Under the pieces are notes generated by a model, which searched no databases, was not told where the DNA came from, and saw nothing but the letters and a program-made list of their open reading frames with translations. A program made the translations under genes and the position numbers. Shown in pieces: positions 9,241-19,224 of a stretch of DNA of 64,000 nucleotides. Numbering within the stretch: the first letter of the stretch is position 1; every line of letters starts with the position of its first letter. Location of the stretch: the NCBI RefSeq assembly GCF_039545035.1, contig NZ_BAABRO010000002.1, forward strand, positions 496,001 to 560,000. Reading direction: 5' to 3'. Source of the DNA: Novipirellula caenicola. GTDB lineage: Bacteria; Planctomycetota; Planctomycetia; Pirellulales; Pirellulaceae.

Positions 9241-10242
9241 GTGGTCCCGTTATCGAGAACTCCGTTGTCTGCCCACAGTGTCTCCTTTGTCATTCCGGTT
9301 TTAGACGAAAGCGAATCGTTAAGAACACTGCATGCCGCCATCGCAGAGGTTTGCCAGACGGAACAAATCCAACGCCAAATCATCTTTGTCGACGATGGTT
9401 CACGCGATGATTCGTGGCAGGTGATCGAAGCGATCGCCGAGGCCGACCCTTCAGTTTGCGCCATCAAACTACGACGCAATTTTGGCAAGGCCGCTGCCTT
9501 GTCGGCCGGCTTCGAAGTCGCGAAGAACGAAATCGTGATCACCATGGACGCCGACCTGCAGGACGATCCCAAAGAGATCCCACGTTTCCTCGAACAACTC
9601 GAATTGAACAAGGACGTTGTCAGCGGCTGGAAACGGGTGCGGCACGACCCATGGCACAAAGTGCTGCCAAGCCGCGTGTTCAATTGGTTGGTCAGCCGGA
9701 TGACCGGGGTCCATTTGCACGATCACAATTGCGGTTTCAAAGCTTACCGCCGCGAGATTTTTGACGAAGTCAAACTGTATGGTGAGTTGCATCGTTTTGT
9801 GCCGGTGTTGTCGGCGGCAAAAGGATGGCGAGTCGGCGAGATTGAAGTCGAACATCATGCTCGCCGCTTCGGTCATTCAAAATATGGAGTCTCGCGACTG
9901 ATCAAAGGCTTTCTGGATCTGATGACGATCTATTTCCTGACCGGTTACTCGCGACGCCCGCTGCATTTGATCGGGACTGCAGGCATGATCTTCTTTAGCT
10001 TCGGTGGATTGGGCATCGTCAGTTTGTCCGCATGGTGGGTGATCAGCCGGTCCAGTGCATCGATCGAAGACATCCACCTACACGAAACAGCGATCTTTTA
10101 TTACTGCATCGTCGCCGTGCTGCTGGGCGCCCAATTTTTGTTGGCCGGTTTGCTGGCGGAATTGATCGTTTCGCTCTCGCGCGACACGCAGACGCCGTTT
10201 AGTGTTGCCAAACGAATCGGACACCAGAGTAAACAAGCTTAA
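9241..10242 (+). CDS. Family 2 glycosyltransferase (DPM1/GtrB-like, membrane anchored)
   Basis: A 333-residue enzyme with an N-terminal GT-A domain: FVIPVLDES, VDDGSRDDSW, LRRNFGKAAALSAGF and the metal-binding TMDADLQDDP, then the acceptor-side motif DHNCGFKAYRREIF. Two C-terminal transmembrane helices (about 235-260 and 275-305) anchor it. This arrangement fits polyprenyl-phosphate sugar transferases such as GtrB or ArnC. The sugar is unknown. The start is a GTG at 9241 with AGGAAA about ten bases upstream. The polytopic membrane protein follows 88 bp downstream on the same strand, so they may form one unit in which this enzyme makes the lipid-linked donor that a GT-C-like partner uses. Confidence 0.88.
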   Translation: MVPLSRTPLSAHSVSFVIPVLDESESLRTLHAAIAEVCQTEQIQRQIIFVDDGSRDDSWQVIEAIAEADPSVCAIKLRRNFGKAAALSAGFEVAKNEIVITMDADLQDDPKEIPRFLEQLELNKDVVSGWKRVRHDPWHKVLPSRVFNWLVSRMTGVHLHDHNCGFKAYRREIFDEVKLYGELHRFVPVLSAAKGWRVGEIEVEHHARRFGHSKYGVSRLIKGFLDLMTIYFLTGYSRRPLHLIGTAGMIFFSFGGLGIVSLSAWWVISRSSASIEDIHLHETAIFYYCIVAVLLGAQFLLAGLLAELIVSLSRDTQTPFSVAKRIGHQSKQA

Positions 10243-10330
10243 AATGTCACGTTGCCATTGCCGACTTTGATTTTCGCAAAGACGACAACGCCACCCCACA
10301 TTCCTATCAATTACTTCACGAACAACCTTG

Positions 10331-11932
10331 ATGCACAAAGACACGCAAGCACGCAAGAAGCGATACACCGCCTATCTATTGCTGATTTTGATCGGACTGG
10401 GGATCGCAGCAGGCCGGATCGCCACCGTGACCAGCCGCGAAGGCGACACCGCGTTTCTAAGTGCCAATGATCGCAGCCGCTGGTGCACGGTTGCCGCGTT
10501 GGTCGAAGACCGAACCTACGAAATTGATCGCCAAATCGCCATCAAAGGCCCCAAGAACCGCACCCCTTGGAACACAATCGACAAAGTGCGTCACCGCGGC
10601 GACGATGGCAAACTGCATTACTACAGCAGCAAACCTCCGCTGTTTCCCACGCTCGTTGCAGGCGTCTACTTTCTTGTCAACAACTTGCTTGGGTTGTCGA
10701 TGACCGAGCATCCCATCTATGCGACGCGAATCGTACTAGCGCTGGTGAACCTGCCACTACTGGCGCTGTTCTACTTTTGTACGATCGGTTCGATCGAGCG
10801 CATCTGTGGAAACGCTTGGGCTCGGCAATCGCTTGCCCTGTCGATTGTCTTTGGCACGATGTTACTGCCCTTTTCGATGACGCTGAACAATCATTTGGTG
10901 GCCGCCGCCTTCACCGCATTGACGATGTGGATCTACTTGTTCGCCTGCGAGAAATTAGACGATTCAGTGACGGGCGCTTCAACCGTGATGCCGAAGGCCG
11001 TGTACCTGTTGGCAGGATTGGCGGCTGCCTTTACCGCGGCAAACGAACTGCCGGCCCTTTCGATGATGGTGTTGTGGTTCGTCCTGTTTGTCTGGATCGA
11101 CTCGCGATCGCTGCTGCCGTTTGCCGCCGGATTGATCATCGTGGCTACTGGATTTTTCGGAACCAACTATGCCGCCCATGGCAGTCTGCGGCCTCCCTAT
11201 GCTCATCGCGGCAACGGCGACCTGATTGCCGAAATCGATGCATCGCTCGATACCGTCCCCACCGATCAGATTCATCAAAAAATCGTCGAGCGCAATCTGA
11301 TCGAACCCTCGCAACAAATCTCGGTCAAACCATCCGACGAAAAAGGACGATGGAGTGTCCGCAGCGACGATGACCAGCTCTTTTCACTGACTCGAACCGC
11401 CACTGGAAATTGGGCACTGCATTTCTGGGACGATTGGTACGAGTACCCCAATAGCTACTGGCAAGACGGCCGGCGGAAGGGGGTCGATTTGGGCGAGCCC
11501 TCCAGAATCGTCTATTTCCTCAACATGACGATCGGCCATCACGGAATTTTTTCGCTCACCCCGATCTTTTTGTTGGTCCCGATCGGGCTGATCAAAGGAC
11601 TCTCATTCGGGCCCCACGACTATCGCCGGTTCACGCTAGCAGTCTTAATTGCTAGCGTCGTTTGTCTGCTGTTCTATCTCGCCCGCCCGCTGATCGACCG
11701 CAACTATGGAGGCGTTAGCTGCTGTTTTCGCTGGGTGTTATGGTTCACGCCGCTGTGGCTGCTAATGCTAGCACCGATTCTCGACGAGTATGCCGAGAAA
11801 GCGCAGAAGCGAGGCATCTTCCACGCCATGCTAGCGATCAGCGTTTTTTCGATGTCGACGGCGTTGCAATCGCCTTGGCAATCGCCGTGGATCTACCGGT
11901 TCTGGTCGTTTTTGGGGTGGCTTGGCAGCTGA
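10331..11932 (+). CDS. Polytopic membrane protein, possible GT-C type glycosyltransferase
   Basis: A 533-residue integral membrane protein with about ten hydrophobic segments. The first periplasmic loop follows TM1 and contains NDRSRWCTVAALVEDRTYEI and a SSKPPLFPTL motif, resembling the acidic first loop of GT-C enzymes (ArnT/PMT class). A large soluble loop lies around residues 280-390. The family is not one I can name with certainty; the upstream GtrB/ArnC-like gene supports a role in glycan or lipid modification. The ATG at 10331 directly follows a TTG in the same frame. Confidence 0.65.
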   Translation: MHKDTQARKKRYTAYLLLILIGLGIAAGRIATVTSREGDTAFLSANDRSRWCTVAALVEDRTYEIDRQIAIKGPKNRTPWNTIDKVRHRGDDGKLHYYSSKPPLFPTLVAGVYFLVNNLLGLSMTEHPIYATRIVLALVNLPLLALFYFCTIGSIERICGNAWARQSLALSIVFGTMLLPFSMTLNNHLVAAAFTALTMWIYLFACEKLDDSVTGASTVMPKAVYLLAGLAAAFTAANELPALSMMVLWFVLFVWIDSRSLLPFAAGLIIVATGFFGTNYAAHGSLRPPYAHRGNGDLIAEIDASLDTVPTDQIHQKIVERNLIEPSQQISVKPSDEKGRWSVRSDDDQLFSLTRTATGNWALHFWDDWYEYPNSYWQDGRRKGVDLGEPSRIVYFLNMTIGHHGIFSLTPIFLLVPIGLIKGLSFGPHDYRRFTLAVLIASVVCLLFYLARPLIDRNYGGVSCCFRWVLWFTPLWLLMLAPILDEYAEKAQKRGIFHAMLAISVFSMSTALQSPWQSPWIYRFWSFLGWLGS

Positions 11933-12035
11933 GCCTCGGACTAGTATCGCGACAGATTAACCTCGTGCTGAGTGGTCTTTTCGAGAGCCCCCAGCATCAG
12001 GGGACATGGATGCCCTTGGTTTGTGAATAGGCTGT

Positions 12036-15000
12036 TTGCGATTGGCTGGGTCCAACTCTGATCCGAAACCCAAAGTCTCGCGTGCATTCGCGCGTTGGTT
12101 TTGGGCTGCGCTCATTGCGGCCGCACTGGTGACGGTCGTGCCGATGTTGGCCCCCGACACGCTGGGGGAACAAGCCCGTCGGCATCTGCTAAAGAAGTTG
12201 CAGGACCACTACGTCGGTTACGACGTCTCGATTGGGCGTGGTCGTTTTGAAAGCTCGGTTGGGATCATCTTTGAAAACATTGTGATCGCGAATCCTTCGG
12301 CGATCGCGTCTCCGCTTCGCGAGCTCGTTCGGATCGAACAATTGGTGGTGGTCGCCAACATTCATCCTGAAAAGTTGCTTGACCAAGAGATCCCGTTGAC
12401 GACCAACCGGGTTGCCATTAACGGCTTTCATGCCAACGTGACCTTGAGCGACGATGGCACCCCTTCGCTGATGGATCTGATGCCATTGCCGAAACTTGGC
12501 CCCGAAGCACCGCGGATCGATGTGCAGCGAGGGACAATCCATTGGTACGATCCGTCGGCCATTCAACGTCCGGTCAGCACCGAGATTGCTCAGCTAAGCA
12601 TCGTCAACACCGAGCGACTTGATGGCGGAGTGGACCGCACCGTTTCGGCGACCGGTTCGAGCGATCTGGCGGACGCGTTTCGGGTTCAGTGGGACTCGGT
12701 CCAAGGGAGCAACGATCTGCGTGGCTCGGTGCGGGGCGTCAAGATTGATCGCGAACTGTTCAATCGTTTGCCTGTCGCGCTGCAGCGGCCATTGGTCGAT
12801 GTACGTGGACTGCAATGCGTCTGCGACCTTTCCTGTTCACTGTTCCAAGCTCCCGGTCGTGATTGGAAATACCGCGTGCGGTCCACGATCCACGAGGGCC
12901 AATTCACTCACGCTCAACTGCCCAAACCGATCACCCAATTGCAAGGGGTGTTTGTTGCCGAGCCGCAATCGATCCGAATCGAAGCGTCGCAAGCCTCGCT
13001 GGGTGAAGCCGTCGTGCGGGTCCATGGCGACCTACGCGGCGATCGATGGCCGATGGATGCCGATCTGCACGTCGTCACGCACGGCTTGCTGCTGGATGAC
13101 CAATTCGCCTCGGTGCTGCCCGAGACGGCCCGTCGCGGCTGGGATCATCTGCAGCCGCATGGACGCATCGATGTCAAAGCCGATGTGACTTGCCGCTCGG
13201 GAACCTGGGACGCCGACGCCGACGTGACCTGTAAAGGTGTCGACATTCGCTACGAAAAATTCCCCTACCCAGTGCACCAATTGGTGGGCCGCATCGAGGT
13301 CCGTGACGGCATTGCGTCAAGTGATTCGCTAAACGGACGCATCGACAGCCACCGCATGCAGTGTGCATTCCGTCTGCCCATTCGCCCAGGAATCACCAAC
13401 GAAAAAACCTTTGTGATGGCCGCCGATGGCCCGATTGCCATCGACAACACGCTAATCAATTCGCTGTCGCACCGCGGCGCGCCGCAATCGACGCTCGAGT
13501 CGTTCGTTCGATCGCTGCGGCCTCGCGGGTCCGTGCATCTTGCCAGTGCGATGTTTGGCACTGACGCAAGCGGCCGCAATACTCGCCAATTGGATTTGCG
13601 AATCATCGATGGCCATTTGCGTTACGAAAAGTTTGCCTACCCGCTGTACAACGTCGATGGCCGCATCGAAGTCACTGACGACGTCGTTCGCATCACGGAC
13701 TTTCGCGGATTGAGCGCCAATTCGGGCGAGGTTCGCTGCGAAGGCACCTACCGCATTCCTAAACCTTCGCCCGATCCAAATCTGTTTCGCATCTCCGATT
13801 CAGGCAGCGGTATCGAAGTGCCGCCGCAGCTTGCCCTCGTGTTTCAAACGACCAACATCCCGATGGATGATGCATTGCGGTCCTCGCTACCCGAGTCGGC
13901 CCAGCACACTTGGGACTCGCTCGCTCCGGGCGGCGTGTTGGACGAAGCCGATGTTTGGGTGACACAACAAGAGCATTCCGGACCGCTGCAAATCGATTTG
14001 ACGGCTCGGCAAATCTACGCCAACCAGATCAACAACCGAACGCTCAGTTTGCGTCCCAGCACGCTGCCCTATCGAATCGACATCAGCAGTGGCACGGTTC
14101 GCTACGACGGATCAAAGATCTATATCGACTCGCTCAATGGACAACATGGTGCGTCCCGTTTAGCCGCCGACGGCTACTGTGTCAAAACGCCGAGCGGACG
14201 CTGGGAATTGACGCTGAATCTGAAAGGCGGCAGCCGGTTGAATCCGGATGCCGAATTGATCGCGGCACTGCCTAACGAAATGCGTGAAGCGATGCGACGA
14301 TTGCAGCTGCGAGGTCCCGTGTCGCTTCGCGGCCAAACCAAAACGATGCTGCCCGACGCCGATCACGTCGAACCCGTGATCCAGTGGGACATCGCCCTGC
14401 AGCTCGAAGGAAACCGAATCGCGGATGTCGGCCCGGTCCACTCATTGCGAGGTGAAATCTCGGTCGTCGGTAGCCGTGACCAGCAGGGGATTCGTGCCTC
14501 GGGCGATGTGCATATCGATTCGATGCATATCGATGATCTGCAAATCACGACGATCCAAGGCCCCTTCACCGTGGTGGACGATGTGCTGAAATTGGGAGTG
14601 CGCAGCAAGGCGGCTGCATCGGGTTTGGCCGGAGCCGATCAAGTCCCTTCGCCGGCTCCGTCGACACGATCGATTACTGGCCGACTCTTTGACGGCGTCA
14701 TCGAACTGCATGGCGAGCTGGAACTTTCCTCGGGCAGTTTTGACGTTGCCATTGCAGTGCATGACGCTCAACTTCCCACGATCCTTGCCGACTTTGGACA
14801 TGTCGACAATGACATCAGCGGCGAGTTCTCGGGCACGGCGTCACTCGAAGGCAGTTTGGGGACCCTCGAATTCCTAAAAGGCACCGGGAACGCCCAAGTC
14901 ACCAAGGCCAATCTTTACCAATTGCCACTGATCGTACAGGTCCTGAACCAGCTGCGTATCAAACCGACCGAAGATGTCGCGTTCACCGATGGCACGATCC

Positions 15001-15380
15001 AGTTCAGCGTTTTCGGTGACACGGTGAACTTCAACGAGCTAAAAATGTGGGGCGACTGGGTCGCGTTGGACGGCAGCGGATCGCTCGATGGACGCCGAGA
15101 ACTCGATCTGTCGTTCAATACGCGCGTCAGCCCTCAAAATGCGTTTACGCAAATCATTCGGCCATTGCGAGGCGAAAAATACACGCTCTGGACCATCGAC
15201 GTGAAGGGCCCAATTCACGCACCGACCATCGAACGACGTGCGTTTGAAGGAGTCGGCGAGACGCTCGAACGGTTTATTCCGACAATCACCAATGCTAATC
15301 CTGGTATAAATGACACGGGGGAGGTCGTCCCGGAAGCAACGGAACCTTCGCCACGCGGATTTGGAAATTGGTTTCGCTAG
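12036..15380 (+). CDS. Large AsmA/TamB-like envelope protein
   Basis: A 1114-residue protein with an N-terminal membrane anchor (about 19-39) and a long periplasmic body of beta-strand repeats. The opening (HLLKKLQDHYVGYDVSIGRG, then FESSVGIIFENIVI) and the C-terminal region (GTGNAQVTKANLYQLPLIVQ, VFGDTVNFNELKMWGDWVAL) match the AsmA-like superfamily, including its closing AsmA-like C-terminal domain. Such proteins form bridges that carry phospholipids between inner and outer membrane. A motif YEKFPYP/YEKFAYP recurs near 400 and 530, showing internal duplication. The start is a TTG at 12036 with a weak AGG; no better start lies before the anchor. The next gene begins 54 bp downstream and may be cotranscribed. 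Confidence 0.75.
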   Translation: MRLAGSNSDPKPKVSRAFARWFWAALIAAALVTVVPMLAPDTLGEQARRHLLKKLQDHYVGYDVSIGRGRFESSVGIIFENIVIANPSAIASPLRELVRIEQLVVVANIHPEKLLDQEIPLTTNRVAINGFHANVTLSDDGTPSLMDLMPLPKLGPEAPRIDVQRGTIHWYDPSAIQRPVSTEIAQLSIVNTERLDGGVDRTVSATGSSDLADAFRVQWDSVQGSNDLRGSVRGVKIDRELFNRLPVALQRPLVDVRGLQCVCDLSCSLFQAPGRDWKYRVRSTIHEGQFTHAQLPKPITQLQGVFVAEPQSIRIEASQASLGEAVVRVHGDLRGDRWPMDADLHVVTHGLLLDDQFASVLPETARRGWDHLQPHGRIDVKADVTCRSGTWDADADVTCKGVDIRYEKFPYPVHQLVGRIEVRDGIASSDSLNGRIDSHRMQCAFRLPIRPGITNEKTFVMAADGPIAIDNTLINSLSHRGAPQSTLESFVRSLRPRGSVHLASAMFGTDASGRNTRQLDLRIIDGHLRYEKFAYPLYNVDGRIEVTDDVVRITDFRGLSANSGEVRCEGTYRIPKPSPDPNLFRISDSGSGIEVPPQLALVFQTTNIPMDDALRSSLPESAQHTWDSLAPGGVLDEADVWVTQQEHSGPLQIDLTARQIYANQINNRTLSLRPSTLPYRIDISSGTVRYDGSKIYIDSLNGQHGASRLAADGYCVKTPSGRWELTLNLKGGSRLNPDAELIAALPNEMREAMRRLQLRGPVSLRGQTKTMLPDADHVEPVIQWDIALQLEGNRIADVGPVHSLRGEISVVGSRDQQGIRASGDVHIDSMHIDDLQITTIQGPFTVVDDVLKLGVRSKAAASGLAGADQVPSPAPSTRSITGRLFDGVIELHGELELSSGSFDVAIAVHDAQLPTILADFGHVDNDISGEFSGTASLEGSLGTLEFLKGTGNAQVTKANLYQLPLIVQVLNQLRIKPTEDVAFTDGTIQFSVFGDTVNFNELKMWGDWVALDGSGSLDGRRELDLSFNTRVSPQNAFTQIIRPLRGEKYTLWTIDVKGPIHAPTIERRAFEGVGETLERFIPTITNANPGINDTGEVVPEATEPSPRGFGNWFR

Positions 15381-15433
15381 CACGATCCCATTTCCCACCT
15401 CCACCGTCTCGAACACCTGCGAGGTAAGTGATC

Positions 15434-15787
15434 ATGCAAGTCAATCCTAGCTCGGCCGCAGCCAACATCGCAGGCACCGCTCGCGCCGCCGCCCGCGGAG
15501 GCGAAGCGGACTCGCAAGCAGCCGAAGCCACCAAGCGACAAGCGACGGCCGAAAACCCAGGCGGAAAGACAGCCGAGGCCAGCGCAATCGACTCGAGCGA
15601 ACAAACCCATGACCGCGGCGGAGACGGCCGTCAAATGTACGACACGTTTGAACGAGCCAAGGAGCACGACGAACAAGAAACGCAGCCAGAGGAACAACCC
15701 GGCGACGAACATGACGCTGCCGATCCCAATGCAGAGGCGGCGTCGACTCCGCAAGAACCGCCGCCCCACATTGATTTCAATGCCTGA
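15434..15787 (+). CDS. Small disordered Ala/Glu-rich hypothetical protein
   Basis: A 117-residue soluble protein, almost without hydrophobic residues, rich in Ala, Glu, Gln and Pro: an Ala-rich start (MQVNPSSAAANIAGTARAAA), a centre with QMYDTFERAKEHD and an acidic, proline-rich tail. It is probably intrinsically disordered. A strong GAGG nine bases before the ATG at 15434 supports translation. No family is recognised. It follows the AsmA-like gene by 54 bp and converges on the lactate permease gene. Confidence 0.6.
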   Translation: MQVNPSSAAANIAGTARAAARGGEADSQAAEATKRQATAENPGGKTAEASAIDSSEQTHDRGGDGRQMYDTFERAKEHDEQETQPEEQPGDEHDAADPNAEAASTPQEPPPHIDFNA

Positions 15788-15831
15788 ACGATTTGCAGGT
15801 CTGAACACGCGGCAAACGACGGTGTGCCACC

Positions 15832-17634
15832 TCATCGTCCCCACCACACGATCCCATAGCCGATGATCCCAAGTAGCAACGCGTAATACGTGAACACCCA
15901 CAGCGTTTTGCGGATGATCACTCCCTCTTTACCCACCAAGCCAACGACGGCCGAGGCCGCGACCACGTTGTGGACACAAATCGTGTTCCCCGCAGCGCCG
16001 CCGACCGCTTGCAACACCACGATCCAAACGGGATCGACACCAAGCTTCTCGCCCACGTTGAATTGGAACGACGAGAACATCATGTTGCTGATCGTATTGC
16101 TGCCTGCGATCGAAGCTCCAAACCCGCCGATGAACGTGGCAAACACCGGCCACGCATCGCCGACCGTGTTCTTAACGCCTTCGGCCAATGTAATGGGCAT
16201 CGACTCGTAACCAGCGATCCCGTGCCCACTGTTGATAAAAACTTGAACCATCGGCACGGTAAAGATCAACGCAACCGAAGCACGCAGGATCGTGCGAAAC
16301 GATTCACCACACGCGTCCACACAGCAACGCATCGGTACTCGCTGAAACACCACCGCGATCAACGCGGCGATCACAAACACGGTCCCCGGCAAGTAGACCG
16401 GACGAATGATCTCGGAGATCGAAGTGCCAAAAAGATTACTCACAGGTACTGCAAACGACTTCACCCATTGCGCCGGCGATCCATTGTATCCCGTCAACCA
16501 CTCGATCCCCGGCACCCAATCTAGCCGCGTCAGCACCAGTAGCAGCGCCACGACCCCATACGGTGACCATGCCGCGATCAATCCCATCGGTCGCGTTTCG
16601 GTTTGAACATCGGCGTCGTGTCGCAGCCGTCCAGGCGGTCGGCCCAGCCAATCCGCGGGCCATTGGTCGGTGGGCGGAAAATCCCAAATCGCGTCCGCTT
16701 TGGGCATCAAGAATCCAGCCTTCGCGGCGGGCACCACGATTGCCAATCCACACAATCCGCCCAACAGCGATGGGAACTCGGGTCCCAACAACCAAGCGAC
16801 CAAGACGTACGGAACCGTCATTGCCACGGCAGCAAACAGTGCGAAACGCCAAACCGCCAAGCCCTCTTTGAACGAGCGGTTCTCACCAAAGAATCGCGTC
16901 ATCAACGCAACCAACCACAGCGGAATCAACGTTCCGGCGATCGCATGCAACATCGCCACTCGCAATCCGATCAACGACAACAATGTCCCACCATCGGCAA
17001 ATCCATGGCTTTGGGCAAATCCGTCGATCGTCCCTTCGCCAGCCAAACCGCTGCTGACGCCAATCAGGATCGGCGTGCCGACGGCACCAAAGGAGACCGG
17101 AGTGCTTTGGATCACTACCCCCGACACCACCGCTGCCATCGCGGGAAAACCCAGACCGACCAACAGTGGCACTGCAATCGCCGCAGGCGTTCCGAAACCG
17201 GCAGCTCCTTCGATAAACGATCCAAATAACCATGCCACGATGATCACTTGGATGCGTCGATCAGGCGAGATGTCTTGAAACGACTTTCGGATCGTCCGCA
17301 ACGCCCCGCTTTGACGAAGCGTGTTCAGTAACAAGATCGCTCCGAAGATGATGTACAACAACTCCGCAGCCACGATCAATCCTTTGACGCTTGCCGCCGC
17401 GACCTGCCATCCATCCACTTGCCAAACCCACAGTGACAATCCGCAGGCAACTAGGTACGCCAATGGCATCGCACGGCTGGCGGGCCATCGCAACATGACC
17501 AAAAACACCGCCACGACGATGATCGGCAGCAATGACAGAAATGCCAACACTTCGTCGCTCAAGATGAACCGCCCTGCTTCGAACCATGGTGGAAATACAA
17601 ACACCGAACCGTCGGCGTTTGCGATCGACACCAC
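15832..17634 (-). CDS. L-lactate permease family transporter (LctP, PF02652)
   Basis: A 600-residue inner-membrane protein with about 13 hydrophobic segments. Family signatures include [17 protein letters not shown] near 140, [13 protein letters not shown] near 175 and the C-terminal [15 protein letters not shown] and [18 protein letters not shown]. LctP members cotransport lactate or glycolate with H+. The start is a GTG at 17634, only 6 bp after the stop of the OleA-like gene, so the two genes are translated from one message. No lactate dehydrogenase or lldEFG genes lie nearby, so the physiological substrate is open. Confidence 0.88.
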   Translation of the reverse strand: MVSIANADGSVFVFPPWFEAGRFILSDEVLAFLSLLPIIVVAVFLVMLRWPASRAMPLAYLVACGLSLWVWQVDGWQVAAASVKGLIVAAELLYIIFGAILLLNTLRQSGALRTIRKSFQDISPDRRIQVIIVAWLFGSFIEGAAGFGTPAAIAVPLLVGLGFPAMAAVVSGVVIQSTPVSFGAVGTPILIGVSSGLAGEGTIDGFAQSHGFADGGTLLSLIGLRVAMLHAIAGTLIPLWLVALMTRFFGENRSFKEGLAVWRFALFAAVAMTVPYVLVAWLLGPEFPSLLGGLCGLAIVVPAAKAGFLMPKADAIWDFPPTDQWPADWLGRPPGRLRHDADVQTETRPMGLIAAWSPYGVVALLLVLTRLDWVPGIEWLTGYNGSPAQWVKSFAVPVSNLFGTSISEIIRPVYLPGTVFVIAALIAVVFQRVPMRCCVDACGESFRTILRASVALIFTVPMVQVFINSGHGIAGYESMPITLAEGVKNTVGDAWPVFATFIGGFGASIAGSNTISNMMFSSFQFNVGEKLGVDPVWIVVLQAVGGAAGNTICVHNVVAASAVVGLVGKEGVIIRKTLWVFTYYALLLGIIGYGIVWWGR

Positions 17635-17640
17635 GTTAAC

Positions 17641-18747
17641 CTACAAGATGGCGTCGATGTTGCCGCTGACCTTCGTATCGCCCCAATTTGCTGCAATCAT
17701 CACGCTGTTGATTCCTGATCCGATCCCCAACATCGCGACCTGGTCTCCGCTGGAAAGATCACCTCGCTTGGCAGCAGCGGCAAGCGTCAACGGCAGAGCG
17801 ACCGAACCGGTGTTGCCCAAGAACGGAAACGTGATGCTGTCGGTTTCTGGCGAAAGCCCCATTGCTTCAAGCATTGCCACTCGGTGACGCGATCCGACCT
17901 GATGACACACCGTTCGTGAAATATCCGATCGCGTCCAATTCGATTCGGACAACAATCGCTCAAATGCTGCCGCACCGGTCGCGATGCCCTCGGCCATCAA
18001 ACGTTCCGAATCGGTATCCATCAGCGGCGTCATCCCGGCGCCAGCCGAATCCTGGTCGCTGCGACACAGATCATGGAACTCAGTTCGCGCCTCGGCGATC
18101 GCGGTGTCAAACATTGTCCGTTGGCGATCGCGCCCCTCAACACTTGATCCGATCACATCACGATGAGCCAACAGCCACGCGCAACTTCCTGATCCGATCG
18201 TCAGCGATGCAAAGGCAGGCTTCACACTTTGCCGAGTCAGCGCTTGATCGGCGTTCAACTGAGCGATGGTTTGTTCCAATAGTGGACGACTGTTTTCGGT
18301 CCCCACCACGATGCCCGCTTCGATGACACCGGCTTCGATCAGCGTGGCAATTTGAACGGCACCGTTCATCAAGCCCAAACAGGCATTGGAAACATCATAG
18401 ACCCAACAGCTCGACGGCAATCCCAATTCATGGTGAACTCGCGAGGCCGTTGCGGGCTCTAAAAAGTCACGGCAAACGCTGGCGTGAATCAGACAACCAA
18501 TCCGATGGGGCTCGATCCCCGACGCTTCCATCGCGCGGCGAGCGCTACGTACACTCGGTTCACTGGGCATCGTTCCCTTGGGCCAAACCCGTCGCTGGTC
18601 GATCCCGCTCATCAGCGCCAGGCGACCTTCGGGAAGTTTTAACCGGCTGTAGAGCGGCTCGAGTTTCTGTTCCAAATCATCACTCGTCCAAACCTCTTGG
18701 GGAATTTCGGTACCGATTGCATCGAGGCAAACGTTGCTAAATCTCAC
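17641..18747 (-). CDS. OleA-like thiolase (3-oxoacyl-ACP synthase III superfamily)
   Basis: A 368-residue condensing enzyme. The triad is intact: Cys123 in SNACLG, His282 in CHQVG, Asn312 in GNTGSV. It resembles OleA (head-to-head acyl-CoA condensation for olefin synthesis) more than FabH: the stretch CRDFLEPATAS carries Glu97, matching the catalytic Glu of OleA, and GIDQRRVW, LMAEGI and the ending MLGIGSGINSVM are OleA-like as I recall that family. The GTG start at 18747 has AGGA eight bases upstream. No oleB, oleC or oleD partner is in the window; the only partner is the downstream lactate permease. A specialised FabH or polyketide priming enzyme is the alternative. Confidence 0.75.
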   Translation of the reverse strand: MRFSNVCLDAIGTEIPQEVWTSDDLEQKLEPLYSRLKLPEGRLALMSGIDQRRVWPKGTMPSEPSVRSARRAMEASGIEPHRIGCLIHASVCRDFLEPATASRVHHELGLPSSCWVYDVSNACLGLMNGAVQIATLIEAGVIEAGIVVGTENSRPLLEQTIAQLNADQALTRQSVKPAFASLTIGSGSCAWLLAHRDVIGSSVEGRDRQRTMFDTAIAEARTEFHDLCRSDQDSAGAGMTPLMDTDSERLMAEGIATGAAAFERLLSESNWTRSDISRTVCHQVGSRHRVAMLEAMGLSPETDSITFPFLGNTGSVALPLTLAAAAKRGDLSSGDQVAMLGIGSGINSVMIAANWGDTKVSGNIDAIL

Positions 18748-19224
18748 GCTCTAGTCCTAAGTCGTTGGCTGCATTGATGTTGGTGAATTTATAACGAACA
18801 ATTCCGCGGCTGACCAGGATCCAAAACGAGTGCGGAAATCCGCTTGTTGCTAGCAAACCACGCATTTGCTAGCACCACCCGTAGTGCTAGCGTCCGCGAA
18901 TATCACCTAGCTAGGAAAAAGGGTTTGCAATGTTCGCATACCCGCATAAAGTTTCGCCGCACCAGAAGTGACACGGCGTGTGTCATTTCCGGCGGAAAAC
19001 AACGATGGGATTTCCGAACAACATAGCTCCTTGCGGAACTTGTTTATAGGACTTGTCCAAACGTCACGATGGGATGAAAGCCAAGATGGCACTCACTGAC
19101 ATCGCAAGCATTCCTTTTCGAATTCAAAAAATCTTCTCTGAATTGTTTTCTGTCGCCACATGTTGCGAAATGATTTTTGCAACGCGTTTTTTATCACTCG
19201 CGATCTTCGAAGAGGAACTTTCGG
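18748..19224. other. Spacer with repeated GCTAGC words
   Basis: About 477 bp between divergent genes. At 18847-18892 the word TTGCTAGCA occurs twice (18847, 18866) and GTGCTAGCG once (18884), a small direct-repeat cluster that could be an operator or a repeat remnant. I see no gene. Confidence 0.45.

Noticed and set aside
17641-18747. Housekeeping FabH of fatty acid synthesis
   Set aside because: OleA-type Glu97 context and the C-terminal wording differ from FabH, and no fab genes are nearby.
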